From Candidatus Microthrix parvicella Bio17-1 (lineage in GTDB: Bacteria > Actinomycetota > Acidimicrobiia > Acidimicrobiales > Microtrichaceae), in the NCBI RefSeq assembly GCF_000299415.1, contig NZ_AMPG01000001.1:558001-622000 (forward strand): DNA of 64,000 bases, in the 5' to 3' direction. Of this stretch, positions 17,428 to 25,359 are shown in pieces. A program made the position numbers and the translations under genes. The notes beneath the pieces were generated by a model. It saw only the letters and a program-made list of their open reading frames with translations, had not been told where the DNA came from and ran no database searches. Within the stretch, counting starts at the first letter, position 1. Every line of letters begins with the position of its first letter.

Positions 17428-19338
17428 CTACCCGGCCGAGCGGAGCTTGAAGAGGGCCTTGCGGGCCGCCTTGGCGACCTTCTTATCGGGATGGCTCGAC
17501 CCGATGGCCTCGATCGCCGGCTCGGTGTCGTCACCGCCAACCCTCCATGCCCGGTCCAGCATGTCGGAGAGGCCAGCCGGGGCGGCGGCCTGTTCCGCCC
17601 ACCCAGTGGCAGCCACCTCGGGTCCCCAGAGGCCCGCTACCGTCGCCAGCAGTTCGACCCAAGACTCGGGGTCATTCCCCATCTCGAAAATACTGGGGTC
17701 GAACCGTCCGGTATCTACGCCGTAGACCAGCGCCATGAAGTCGAGCCCAACCGCTTCAAACTGCTGACACGTTGGAGCGTCGTTCGGGCCGAGACGAAGC
17801 AACGCGTGGTAGGCGCCATGACGTTGGGGCGGGGACACCTCTGCCATCGCCGCGATCATTCGCTCCACGGCGGTCTCATCACCGACGGCGAGCCAATTGT
17901 CGAGTTCGGCAACAGCGGCGTCGTTGGGGAGCTTGGCCACGGCAGTGAGTAGCTCGACTGGGCTGAGATGTTCGAGGGAGCCGGGCAACGGAATCCCTGC
18001 CATCTCGGCCACCAGGCGGTGGACCAAGACCTTCCCCAACACGTCGAGTTCGACTCGGCCTCCGGATGTGGTGTCTGCGCCGGTCGTCGCGCTGGCATCA
18101 ACGAGTCGCACCACCCCCAGCTCAGCGAAACGGCCCAGCGCGTAGCGGGTGTCCTCGACAACCAGTTGGCTGTAGAAGTCCAGGTTGTCCGGGTCGAAGC
18201 GCTCAGATTCGGAGAAGCTCTCCCAGTCGTAGGACTCCTCGATCTGGTCCCAGGTGTGGCGACCGAACTCGTCGACGTCGACCGGGGTCTCGGTCTCGTA
18301 CAGGTCGAGCAGCAGGCCCAACATCCGTTCGTCGACCTCGTCGACGAACCACGAGAACCCGTAACGGCTGTGGCGTTCGCCCGACCCAGCCGAGCCCGCC
18401 TCGAAGAGCATGGCAGTGAACACCGCGTCGGCCAGCTCGATCGTCGCTTCGGTCGCCAGACTCGCCCGAGCGCCCGGAACCAGCGTCACCCCCAGGTCCG
18501 TCAGCGTCAACAGGTCGGCATGCAGCGCCACCTGGTAGATCAGATCGAGGCCTGCCAGCTGGTCGCTGGCTGGCGCGTCGTCGTCCGAGGGGTCGCCGGA
18601 ATGATCCTGCAGATCGCCGGTGTTGAGCAGCTGGACCAGCTCGAAGGTGTCCTCCGAGCTGAACTCGCCCATCTCCCCCACCCCCCTTGATTCGCCGACG
18701 TAGCGCACCAGCGCCACGAGCTGGCGGAGCATGACCGCATCGTCGAGCGCCTGGGTGAGCTCGTCACCCCCCGGAATCGCATCGGTGGGGGCCATTCGGG
18801 GGGCCATCAACCCAGACATCGGTATGCCCCGCGTGCCGAGTACCCGGTCGCGCTCAGCCCGAGGGCGCTGGCTGAACTCTTCCAACCACTCGTCCATGGC
18901 GAACTGGTCGTCCAGGTCGACCCCCTCGGCCTGAGCGCGGGACCACAGACGTTTTTCAGCAGCCCAGAGGCGTTCGTCGGCCATCTCCGAGACGAACTGA
19001 TCGGCCATCTGCTCTGCGCCCTCGGCGGCAGTCTCGAACATCTCGGCCCTGCTGGGGTGTCGCTCGGCCAGAAACCTCATGAGAGCGGCGGCCGCTGGCA
19101 CGACCTGAGGGAACTCGTCGGGTTCAAGGATCACGTTGACCGGGTGAAGATCGAGCAGCACCTCGGCGACATCGCGGAGGTCCCAATCGTCGGGGGCGCC
19201 GCCCAAAAAGTCACATTTCACCTCGAGCAGCCGCTCGACAGCATCGCTGAGCCGATCGCCTTCCTGCTTGGTGAACTCGCGCACCAGCCGATCGATCACC
19301 CGCTGCTGTCGATTGTCGATCCCATTGCCTTGAGCCAT
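17428..19338 (-). CDS. Tandem paralog B, unnamed actinobacterial family
   Basis: A 636-residue protein of a family I know only as unnamed actinobacterial hypotheticals. It has an N-terminal helical domain (about 1-150; WDLRDVAEVLLDLHPVNVI), a middle domain (about 180-480; LRQLVALVRYVG, SRYGFSWFVDEVDER, LDVLGKVLVHRLVAEMAG), and a C-terminal helical region with HEAT-like character. It ends GSSHPDKKVAKAARKALFKL, which is shared with copies A and C. It is acidic overall with no signal peptide or membrane segment, so probably cytosolic. The start is the ATG at 19338 (MAQGNGIDN); a TTG at 19392 is possible. It begins about 57 bases after copy C's stop. No catalytic motif is visible. Confidence 0.75.
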   Translation of the reverse strand: MAQGNGIDNRQQRVIDRLVREFTKQEGDRLSDAVERLLEVKCDFLGGAPDDWDLRDVAEVLLDLHPVNVILEPDEFPQVVPAAAALMRFLAERHPSRAEMFETAAEGAEQMADQFVSEMADERLWAAEKRLWSRAQAEGVDLDDQFAMDEWLEEFSQRPRAERDRVLGTRGIPMSGLMAPRMAPTDAIPGGDELTQALDDAVMLRQLVALVRYVGESRGVGEMGEFSSEDTFELVQLLNTGDLQDHSGDPSDDDAPASDQLAGLDLIYQVALHADLLTLTDLGVTLVPGARASLATEATIELADAVFTAMLFEAGSAGSGERHSRYGFSWFVDEVDERMLGLLLDLYETETPVDVDEFGRHTWDQIEESYDWESFSESERFDPDNLDFYSQLVVEDTRYALGRFAELGVVRLVDASATTGADTTSGGRVELDVLGKVLVHRLVAEMAGIPLPGSLEHLSPVELLTAVAKLPNDAAVAELDNWLAVGDETAVERMIAAMAEVSPPQRHGAYHALLRLGPNDAPTCQQFEAVGLDFMALVYGVDTGRFDPSIFEMGNDPESWVELLATVAGLWGPEVAATGWAEQAAAPAGLSDMLDRAWRVGGDDTEPAIEAIGSSHPDKKVAKAARKALFKLRSAG

Positions 19339-19395
19339 CCGCGCACGGTAGTGGCCCTCCGCCGACCCGGCTTTGGGTGAGTGCTCATCCAAGGG

Positions 19396-20910
19396 CTAGT
19401 CCGCCGAGCGGAGCTTGAAGAGCGCCTTGCGGGCGGCCTTTGCGGTCTTCTTATCGGGGTGGCTCGACCCGATGGTGTCCAGCACGTAGGGGGTATCGGT
19501 GCCACCCACCCGCCAGGCTCGCTCCAACATGACGATGATGCCTAGGGATCCGGAGCTCGCTCCGGCCCATTCCATCGCGGCAGCCGATCCCAACAGCTCG
19601 ATGACCGTCGCCACCAGCGCCACCCAGCCCGCAGGGTCACCTGCGCGATCGACTTCCCGCAGCGGCGCCTGGCCCGAGTCAACCCCGTAGACGAAGGCCA
19701 GCTCGGCCTGACCCAGTTCTTCCATCCGGCTCGGGCTTGGCGCTCGGTCGGACCCAAGGCGCAACAGGGTGTGATAGGCCAAGCGTCGCTCAACGGACGA
19801 CACGACAGACCAAGCCTCGACCAGGGCCTCCGCAGCGCCCTCGCCGGTGGCATCAAGCCACCCATCGATGCGGGCCTCAACCTGGGCGCCAGGCAGGTCG
19901 GCTGCCGCCCGCAACATGTCGGCGGCGCCAAGGTTGACGAAGTCCTCCGCCGTTCCCCGTGTGCCCAAGACCTCTGCCGCGAGTCGGAGGAGCAGCCAGC
20001 GACCCAAAGGCTCGAGCCCAACCCGACCGCCCTCGACGCCCGTCCGACCCTCGCCGTCCCCGACCTCGTACTCGTCGATGATGAACACGACACCCAGCTC
20101 GGCGTAGCGGCGCAGCAGGTGGCTGACGTCGTTGACGACCAGGCGCCGGAGGTCGTCCAAGGCATATCCGGAGATCGCATCGAGGTTGAGTTCGCGTTGG
20201 AGGAGCTGCCAGACGCGTGTGGCGAGATCGTCCACGGCGAAGAGTCGGCCGTCGTCCTGGTCGAGCCAGAAGAGGAGCTTGACCGCCATCGCGTCGATTT
20301 CCTCGGCAAGCGACGCAAAGCCGTAGCGGGGGTCGAAGTCGTCGCTGACCGTCGTCGGTCCCGCATCTTCCAACATGGCCTGGAAGGCCACCTCGGCCAG
20401 CTGCAAGGACACCCCCTCGGCAAGGTGCGCCTGCGGTCCCGGCACGATGTCGGCGTCGTCTATCGCCGCGTCGAACGGGTCCTCCAAGTCGAGGTCCAGG
20501 TCCCGCTCGTCGTCGAGGTCGCCTATGTCGACCGCCGCGGTGATCCTCAGTAATCCTGCCACCAGCGCCACCTGGATCACGTAGTTGAGGCTGGGAAGGA
20601 GCCCGCTGGTGGGCAGATGCCCCAGTTGCTCAGCCAGGCCCTCCACCGGGTCGTCAATGTCAAGCAATCGACGCAGCTGATCGGTGTCATACGGCGTGAG
20701 GTCGCCCATCTCGTCCACGGGGCGGCCATCCCCGATGTAGCCCACCAGGGTCACCAGGCGCCGGAGCATGACCGCGTCATCGAGAACCTCGACGAGTTCT
20801 ATCTGGTCGGGCCTGGCGAATGGCCGCTCGGGTCGTTGGGGAGTCTCCTGGCCGATCAGCGACGGTTCGTCCAGGCCCCGCTGCTGCTCGTCGCCCTCGC
20901 CATCAATCAC
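19396..20910 (-). CDS. Tandem paralog C, unnamed actinobacterial family, lacks N-terminal domain
   Basis: A protein of about 504 residues, homologous to copy B from its middle domain onward. Shared blocks include LDDAVMLRRLVTLVGYIGDG, PRYGFASLAEEIDAM, LEPLGRWLLLRLAAEVLG and the closing SSHPDKKTAKAARKALFKL. It lacks about 150 N-terminal residues present in B, and carries an acidic insertion of its own (DIGDLDDERDLDLDLED). The start is uncertain: GTG 20910 (MIDGEGDEQQ) or GTG 20931. It is the first gene of the leftward trio C-B-A. The function is unknown; duplication and divergence suggest a non-essential or specialised role. Confidence 0.72.
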   Translation of the reverse strand: MIDGEGDEQQRGLDEPSLIGQETPQRPERPFARPDQIELVEVLDDAVMLRRLVTLVGYIGDGRPVDEMGDLTPYDTDQLRRLLDIDDPVEGLAEQLGHLPTSGLLPSLNYVIQVALVAGLLRITAAVDIGDLDDERDLDLDLEDPFDAAIDDADIVPGPQAHLAEGVSLQLAEVAFQAMLEDAGPTTVSDDFDPRYGFASLAEEIDAMAVKLLFWLDQDDGRLFAVDDLATRVWQLLQRELNLDAISGYALDDLRRLVVNDVSHLLRRYAELGVVFIIDEYEVGDGEGRTGVEGGRVGLEPLGRWLLLRLAAEVLGTRGTAEDFVNLGAADMLRAAADLPGAQVEARIDGWLDATGEGAAEALVEAWSVVSSVERRLAYHTLLRLGSDRAPSPSRMEELGQAELAFVYGVDSGQAPLREVDRAGDPAGWVALVATVIELLGSAAAMEWAGASSGSLGIIVMLERAWRVGGTDTPYVLDTIGSSHPDKKTAKAARKALFKLRSAD

Positions 20911-20983
20911 GCACTCACGGTACCTGCACACGACCGTCCAAAAGTAGCGAGGCCACGTGCGTCAGCATTGCTCCATTAGCTTC

Positions 20984-21237
20984 ATGGCACGGGTCGCGTC
21001 AGGAGAACTTCGCAGTCACACGCGGCACTTCTCAACCGCGTTGACGCAGGTGAGGAGATCACGGTCCCGGTCTACAGGCGTGAAGTCGCATATCTGGTGC
21101 CGGTCGATCGGCGGTCGAAGTACTTCGCTCGGGAGGAGCTCATTCGAGAGGTGCTTCCCCACCCGGCCGACCCCGCGCTCAGGGACGAGCTGACAGATCT
21201 GCTCGGTACCGAGACCACCGACGACCTTGAGTTCTGA
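20984..21237 (+). pseudogene. Decayed VapB-like antitoxin with one-base deletion
   Basis: The first 14 codons (MARVASGELRSHTR) match the intact antitoxin at 21406 (MARVASRELRNQTR). One base is then missing and the homology continues in another frame: LLNRVDAGEEITVPV, ending LLGTETTDDLEF against MMGAETTDDLRW. The 254-base length, one short of the intact gene's 255, fits a single deletion around 21027. A VapC remnant follows. Confidence 0.8.
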
Positions 21238-21342
21238 TCAGCCAACCAGGGCGTTGTCGACACGTCGGTTTTGATTGCCCTCGGATCCGATGGGCCGTTG
21301 GACCATGCTTTGCCTCCCGACCTGGAGGGCGTCCGGATTCCG
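21238..21342 (+). pseudogene. N-terminal remnant of a VapC (PIN-domain) toxin
   Basis: About 30 codons reading VVDTSVLIALGSDG carry the first PIN-domain Asp motif, but no start codon is in frame and homology stops before the second acidic motif. It follows the decayed antitoxin directly, as vapC normally follows vapB. Confidence 0.6.
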
Positions 21343-21393
21343 CTGTGGAGTCGGGGGGGTAGCGCTTGGCCAAGCTGGACGTCGCATTGTTGC

Positions 21394-21399
21394 TACACT
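21394..21399 (+). promoter_or_regulatory. -10 element of a leaderless promoter (vapBC)
   Basis: TACACT preceded by TGC (extended -10 style) ends 6 bases before the vapB ATG. The identical TACACT with the same 6-base gap precedes guaB. Confidence 0.5.
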
Positions 21400-21405
21400 T
21401 GTCGC

Positions 21406-21660
21406 ATGGCGCGGGTTGCATCACGTGAGCTTCGAAACCAAACCAGGGCGCTCCTCGAACGCGTCGAGGCTGGGGAGGAGATCACGATCACCGTGAACGG
21501 ACGCGACGTGGCACGGTTGGCCCCCGTGGGAAGTCGCCCCCGATCGATTGACTCCAACGTGTTCCTCGACATGATCGAGGCGACTCAGGCCGACCCCAAG
21601 CTGACCATCGAACTCGATGAGATGATGGGCGCCGAGACCACCGACGACCTGCGGTGGTGA
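21406..21660 (+). CDS. vapB: VapB-type (Phd/YefM-like) antitoxin
   Basis: An 84-residue antitoxin. The N-terminal block RVASRELRNQTRALLERVEAG with ITVNGRDVARLAPV is the Phd/YefM DNA-binding fold. The C-terminal acidic tail (IELDEMMGAETTDDLRW) is what would wrap the toxin. These proteins repress their own promoter together with the toxin. The ATG at 21406 is chosen; the open frame upstream belongs to the toxin remnant. Its stop overlaps the start of vapC by 4 bases (GTGA), so the pair is translationally coupled. A frameshifted older copy sits just upstream. Confidence 0.88.
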   Translation: MARVASRELRNQTRALLERVEAGEEITITVNGRDVARLAPVGSRPRSIDSNVFLDMIEATQADPKLTIELDEMMGAETTDDLRW

Positions 21661-22076
21661 CGAGCGAAGGCTCGGCCAGTGACGACGCCGCAGCCGCCGG
21701 GCTGTTCGACACCTCGATCTTTATTGCCGAGGAGACCGGTCGCCACATCGACCGGACCCGCATTCCCCCTTCGAGTCTCGTTTCGATCATCACGATCGGC
21801 GAGCTGCGATCGGGTGTACTGAGCGCTTCTGACATATCCACCCGCGCCATCCGCTTGGAAACGTTGACCACGGCGCTCACCCTGGACCCGTTGCCGATTG
21901 ACCAAGCGGTTGCCGCGAAATGGGCTCGGCTTCGGAGCATCCTGACTCATGAGGGACTTCGCATGGGCATCAATGACTCATGGATCGCCGCAACAGCCAT
22001 GGCACACGACATGCCGGTGGTCACCCAGAACACGGGCTTCCCCGACCTCGAGGAACTGGCCGTCATCCAGGTATAG
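21657..22076 (+). CDS. vapC: VapC-type PIN-domain ribonuclease toxin
   Basis: A 139-residue PIN-domain protein. The acidic residues expected for metal-dependent RNA cleavage are present: Asp in GLFDTSIFIAEE (about residue 18), Glu in TIGELRSG, and Asp in INDSWIAATA, with a further late acidic residue in TGFPDLEEL. VapC toxins cut specific tRNAs or rRNA when not bound by VapB. The start is the GTG at 21657, overlapping the antitoxin stop; a GTG at 21654 is also in frame. It is intact, unlike the neighbouring remnant. Confidence 0.88.
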   Translation: MTSEGSASDDAAAAGLFDTSIFIAEETGRHIDRTRIPPSSLVSIITIGELRSGVLSASDISTRAIRLETLTTALTLDPLPIDQAVAAKWARLRSILTHEGLRMGINDSWIAATAMAHDMPVVTQNTGFPDLEELAVIQV

Positions 22077-22085
22077 GACTGCCAC

Positions 22086-23480
22086 TCACGGCGCCACGTA
22101 GCGTGCCCCACGACGTTCGCCCACCATGTCCAACAGACCCTCGTCGCGCATATCCCGCAAAACTTGTCCAGCCAAGACGGGCTCGATCTCGCAGAGTTCC
22201 GCAGCTTGGCTGCGGCTGATTGAGCCGTCTTTCTGCACGAACTGACGGATCTGCTTTTCCATCCTCTCCCGGCTGGGCCGACCGTTGGACGATCCCGGGC
22301 CCAGTACGCCCTCGTCGATGCCGCCAGCAAACCGAACGGCCGAGCGATCAGGAGTCATCTGGACAAAGCGCTGATAAATCAATCGAGCAAGCACCCGCCT
22401 TGCGGCGGTTTCCTCGACGCCGAGGAGATCGACGGTTCTGCTGACTGAGACGCTTCCGTTCCGCTCGATCTCGTAGAGCACGCGCAAGTCATCAAGCGAG
22501 AGGGTGCCATCCCACACTCGCGCCAGCGATGTCGCAGCTGCGAACGTGGACGCATCGTCGCCAGGCGCGAGCCGAACCACCACGGACTCCCCTGTGGAAT
22601 CGGAGTAGTCGGGTGGCGGCCGTCCGTTTCGCAGTTGGCGTTCGAAGACTCGGTTGACCCGGCGGCTGGTGCGGTCCACCAGGCCCGCCCGCTTGAAGAC
22701 ATCAGCCAAGGTGTGATTGCGGGGCGTGGGCGGCGTCGACAGCAGGTTGGCGACGGTCACGCCCTGGGGGAACCCACCCGGATTCGAGACGGTCAACACG
22801 TGATCGGAGATCTGTACCAGCACCGAGCCGAGCCGGGCGTAGTCGCGATGTACCAACGCGTTGGCGATCAGCTCCCTGATGGCAACGGGATCGAACAGCG
22901 GCCGCCCAATTCGCTGGGTGCCGAGGTTGACCTCCGCCTCCTGATCCCTCACCGCGACTCGTTGGACCAGCTCGTCCATAGCTCTGAGCAACGGCACCCG
23001 ACCGCTCCATTGAGACCTGATCTCCAACCCGACCAGTTCCTGAAACGCCACCTCATGGGCCGGGAGGAAGTGCCCGATGGAGTCCTCGCTCCCGAAAGGC
23101 AGCAAGGCGCCAACGGTGAGTTCGCCCGCCCTGGTGACCAGATTCAACGCCTTGAGAATCTCCTCGTCTGCCAGCGTCGCGAGCACCTCATCCCCGCCCG
23201 CCATGGCCAACCGGCGCATGCGGTCGAACTCCTCGGACTCCAGGTCGTCAATGGTCGCCGACGCCATTGCCGCATGGGAGAAGTCCTGCTCGCCGATGCT
23301 GCCAGCTCGGGAGATCACCTCCTGGGGAGCCTGGGGGATGCACTCGGGTTCACCTTTCACACCCATCGCCCGCCGCAGGTATTTGCCGCCGTTGGTGGCC
23401 GTGACCATCTGAGCGGCCGGCACCTCGACGCTGACAACCTCCACGCCCTCGATCGAGGTGAGGTCGACGTGGACCCGCAT
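22086..23480 (-). CDS. AlbA-like/GHKL ATP-binding transcriptional regulator, N-terminally short
   Basis: A 464-residue protein of the group often annotated 'ATP-binding protein, RecG-like'. Only the second half of the AlbA_2 (divergent AAA_4) domain is present at the N terminus (VEVPAAQMVTATNGGKYLRRA). It is followed by a HATPase_c_4 domain with the N-box RELIANALVHRDYARLG (about 205-220) and ISDHVLTVSNPGGFP. Winged-helix segments follow (RRVLARLIYQRF; QKDGSISRSQAAELCEIEPVLAGQVLRDMRDEGLL). Such proteins are thought to be regulators. Full-length relatives have about 70 more residues at the front, but the LigD gene leaves no room here. Two palindromes lie just upstream and could be its own operators. 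Confidence 0.75.
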   Translation of the reverse strand: MRVHVDLTSIEGVEVVSVEVPAAQMVTATNGGKYLRRAMGVKGEPECIPQAPQEVISRAGSIGEQDFSHAAMASATIDDLESEEFDRMRRLAMAGGDEVLATLADEEILKALNLVTRAGELTVGALLPFGSEDSIGHFLPAHEVAFQELVGLEIRSQWSGRVPLLRAMDELVQRVAVRDQEAEVNLGTQRIGRPLFDPVAIRELIANALVHRDYARLGSVLVQISDHVLTVSNPGGFPQGVTVANLLSTPPTPRNHTLADVFKRAGLVDRTSRRVNRVFERQLRNGRPPPDYSDSTGESVVVRLAPGDDASTFAAATSLARVWDGTLSLDDLRVLYEIERNGSVSVSRTVDLLGVEETAARRVLARLIYQRFVQMTPDRSAVRFAGGIDEGVLGPGSSNGRPSRERMEKQIRQFVQKDGSISRSQAAELCEIEPVLAGQVLRDMRDEGLLDMVGERRGARYVAP

Positions 23481-23499
23481 CGGAGGCGAGGTTCTGCAT

Positions 23500-23541
23500 A
23501 GTTGTATAACTTCGTCAACGGCCCGCCGGAGTTATATAACT
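23500..23541. promoter_or_regulatory. Twin palindromic operators upstream of the AlbA/GHKL regulator
   Basis: AGTTGTATAACT at 23500-23511 (one mismatch from symmetry) and the perfect palindrome AGTTATATAACT at 23530-23541 are 30 bases apart start to start, about three helical turns. They are AT-rich in a GC-rich setting. They lie 20-61 bases upstream of the regulator's ATG, where its promoter should be, so autoregulation is likely. Confidence 0.6.
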
Positions 23542-23556
23542 ATGGATCGGGGCGGG

Positions 23557-24477
23557 TCAGCCTCGTTGGGGCAGGTGCTGCTTGAGGGTGAGGGTGTCGG
23601 CGAAGAGGTCACCGAACTCTTCGACGCGGTCGGGCACGTCATGAATGTCGAAGCTGAGCGGCTCGCCCTCGGCGCCGGCGGACACCTCGTCCCAGCTGAT
23701 GGGGGTGGACACGGTGGGCCGATCCCGGGCCCTCGTGGAGTACGGCGTGATGGTGGTCTTGTGGCGGGTGTTTTGCGACCAGTCGATGAACACCTTGCCG
23801 TTGCGCTTGGCCTTGGTCATCTCGGTGAGCACCCGCTTGGGCTCCCGCTTGGCCAGCAGCTGACCCATGGCGAGGGCAAAGCTGGAGGTGTGGTCGTAGT
23901 CGTGCGGCGTGTTGAGCGGCACGTACAGCTGCATGCCCTTGGATCCGGACGTCTTGGCGAACCCCATCAGATCGACCGAGTCGAGGACCTCCCGCAACCA
24001 CAGCGCCACCTCGCAGCAGCCGGACAGGTCCACGTCCGGCCCGGGGTCAAGGTCGAGGACCAACATCGTGGGGGTGTCGAGGTCGTCGCCGAGCGCCATG
24101 TGGGTGTGCAGTTCGAGGGCGGCCAGGTTGGCGGTCCACACCAAGGCCGCGGGTTCGTCGAGCGCACAGGCGGCGATGGCACCTCGCTTGTCGCCGGGGT
24201 CGTCGACGGTGTCCAGCCAGTCGGGCCGATGCGACGGGCAACGCTTTTCGAAGAAACCCGGCTCCCCCACCCCGTTGGGATGGCGCACCAGCGTGACCCC
24301 CCGTCCGGCCAGATGCGGCAACATCGTCGGCGCAATGGCGACGTAGTAGCCGATCAGGTCGGCCTTGGTGGTGCCGGTGAGTGGATAGAGCACCTTGTCC
24401 AGATTGGACACCTTCAGGTGGCGCCCGTCGACATCGACCGTCTGCGACGACGGGGCCGCCGTGCCCGAGTCCCCCAC
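23557..24477 (-). CDS. ligD: LigD-type polymerase/primase domain protein (NHEJ)
   Basis: A 306-residue stand-alone polymerase domain of the archaeo-eukaryotic primase superfamily, as in mycobacterial LigD PolDom. It fills gaps and adds nucleotides at double-strand breaks during non-homologous end joining. Visible motifs are the metal-binding DLDPGPD (about 145-151), SGSKGMQLYVPL (about 180-191) with the nucleotide-binding SKG, and IDWSQN with the third acidic residue. The ligase and phosphoesterase domains of multidomain LigD are absent, so they must be encoded elsewhere. It follows ku by 9 bases on the same strand, forming an operon. Confidence 0.92.
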   Translation of the reverse strand: MGDSGTAAPSSQTVDVDGRHLKVSNLDKVLYPLTGTTKADLIGYYVAIAPTMLPHLAGRGVTLVRHPNGVGEPGFFEKRCPSHRPDWLDTVDDPGDKRGAIAACALDEPAALVWTANLAALELHTHMALGDDLDTPTMLVLDLDPGPDVDLSGCCEVALWLREVLDSVDLMGFAKTSGSKGMQLYVPLNTPHDYDHTSSFALAMGQLLAKREPKRVLTEMTKAKRNGKVFIDWSQNTRHKTTITPYSTRARDRPTVSTPISWDEVSAGAEGEPLSFDIHDVPDRVEEFGDLFADTLTLKQHLPQRG

Positions 24478-24486
24478 GGAGAACGC

Positions 24487-25323
24487 CTACGCCGACTCGG
24501 CGGCGGGCTGGTCCTCCGCCTCGACGTCTTTCGGCCTGCGCGATTTCTTGGCCGCCGCAACGCTGGCCTCCAACGCCGCCATCAGGTCGACCACCGTGTC
24601 GTCGCGATCATCGGCCGGTGCCGGCACCGGCGCCTCCTCACCATCGGCCTTGCGGTCGATCAACTCGAGCACCGCCTGGCGATAGGTGTCGTGGTACTTC
24701 TCGGGCTCGAAGGTCTCGGTCAACGACTCGATGAGCGACGTGGCCATCGCCAACTCCTTGTCGTTGAGCTCCACGTCGGCGGCCTTGTCCATGCCGGGAA
24801 TGGCCTCGGGCGGGTTCACCTCGTCGGCCCACACCATCAGCGACAACATGAGGCACCCCTCCACCGACCGCACGACGGCCAGGTGCTGGTTGGAACGCAG
24901 AACGAAGCGGCCGAGGCCGACCTTGTTCGACTGGTGCAACGCCGTGGCCAGCAGCGCATACGGCTTGGCGGCATCAGCGGGGCCCAGCCAGTAGCTGCCT
25001 GAGTAGTAGACGGGGTCGATCTCGTCGAGATCGACGAACTCCTCCAGCTCGATCAGCCGGTTCTGTTCGGGCATCAACTGCGCCAGATCGTCGTCGGTGA
25101 TCGTGATCCAGCGGCCGGAACCCAACTCGTAGCCCTTGACGATTTCGGAGTGCGGCACCTCCTCGCCGGTGGCCTCGTTGACCCGCCGCTGGCGCACCCG
25201 GGCATTGTTGCGACCATCGAGTTGGTTGAACCGCACCGACTGCTCCGACACCGCCGAGAACAGCTTCACGGGGATCGAGACGAGCCCAAAACTGATTGAT
25301 CCGCTCCAAATTGCGCGTGGCAT
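24487..25323 (-). CDS. ku: Ku protein, DNA double-strand-break end-binding
   Basis: A 278-residue bacterial Ku homodimer subunit that encircles DNA ends and recruits LigD. It begins MPRAIWSGSISFGLVSIPVK, the standard Ku N terminus. It contains the bridge-region pattern (YYSGSYWLGP; LLATALHQSNKVGLGRFVLRSN) and ends with a Lys-rich tail (AAKKSRRPKDVEAE) like those that modulate DNA binding. The start is the ATG at 25321-25323; a longer in-frame start adds six residues. A GGGAG ribosome-binding site precedes it. It is divergent from the rpf gene and leads the ku-ligD operon. Confidence 0.95.
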   Translation of the reverse strand: MPRAIWSGSISFGLVSIPVKLFSAVSEQSVRFNQLDGRNNARVRQRRVNEATGEEVPHSEIVKGYELGSGRWITITDDDLAQLMPEQNRLIELEEFVDLDEIDPVYYSGSYWLGPADAAKPYALLATALHQSNKVGLGRFVLRSNQHLAVVRSVEGCLMLSLMVWADEVNPPEAIPGMDKAADVELNDKELAMATSLIESLTETFEPEKYHDTYRQAVLELIDRKADGEEAPVPAPADDRDDTVVDLMAALEASVAAAKKSRRPKDVEAEDQPAAESA

Positions 25324-25353
25324 GGCACTCCCAGCTCGCACCCGAGACCGGTC

Positions 25354-25359
25354 AGGTTA
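25354..25359 (-). promoter_or_regulatory. Candidate -10 element of ku
   Basis: TAACCT on the complementary strand lies 30 bases upstream of the ku ATG, which has its own ribosome-binding site. The rest of the interval to rpf (25360-25615) holds no gene or recognised riboswitch that I can see. Confidence 0.3.

Noticed and set aside
21271-21405. Longer VapB reading from a TTG at 21271
   Set aside because: The upstream part translates the VapC remnant in the same frame by chance. The ATG at 21406 is directly behind a leaderless promoter and aligns with the older antitoxin copy.
23501-23520. lox-like similarity (ATAACTTCGT)
   Set aside because: Ten bases match half a loxP arm, but there is no second arm or 8-bp spacer, and the match lies across one of two palindromes. 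Coincidence is the simpler reading.
15400-23560. tRNA gene or attachment-site repeats flanking the accessory island
   Set aside because: I saw no tRNA cloverleaf and no long direct repeat at the edges, so insertion by integrase is not supported.
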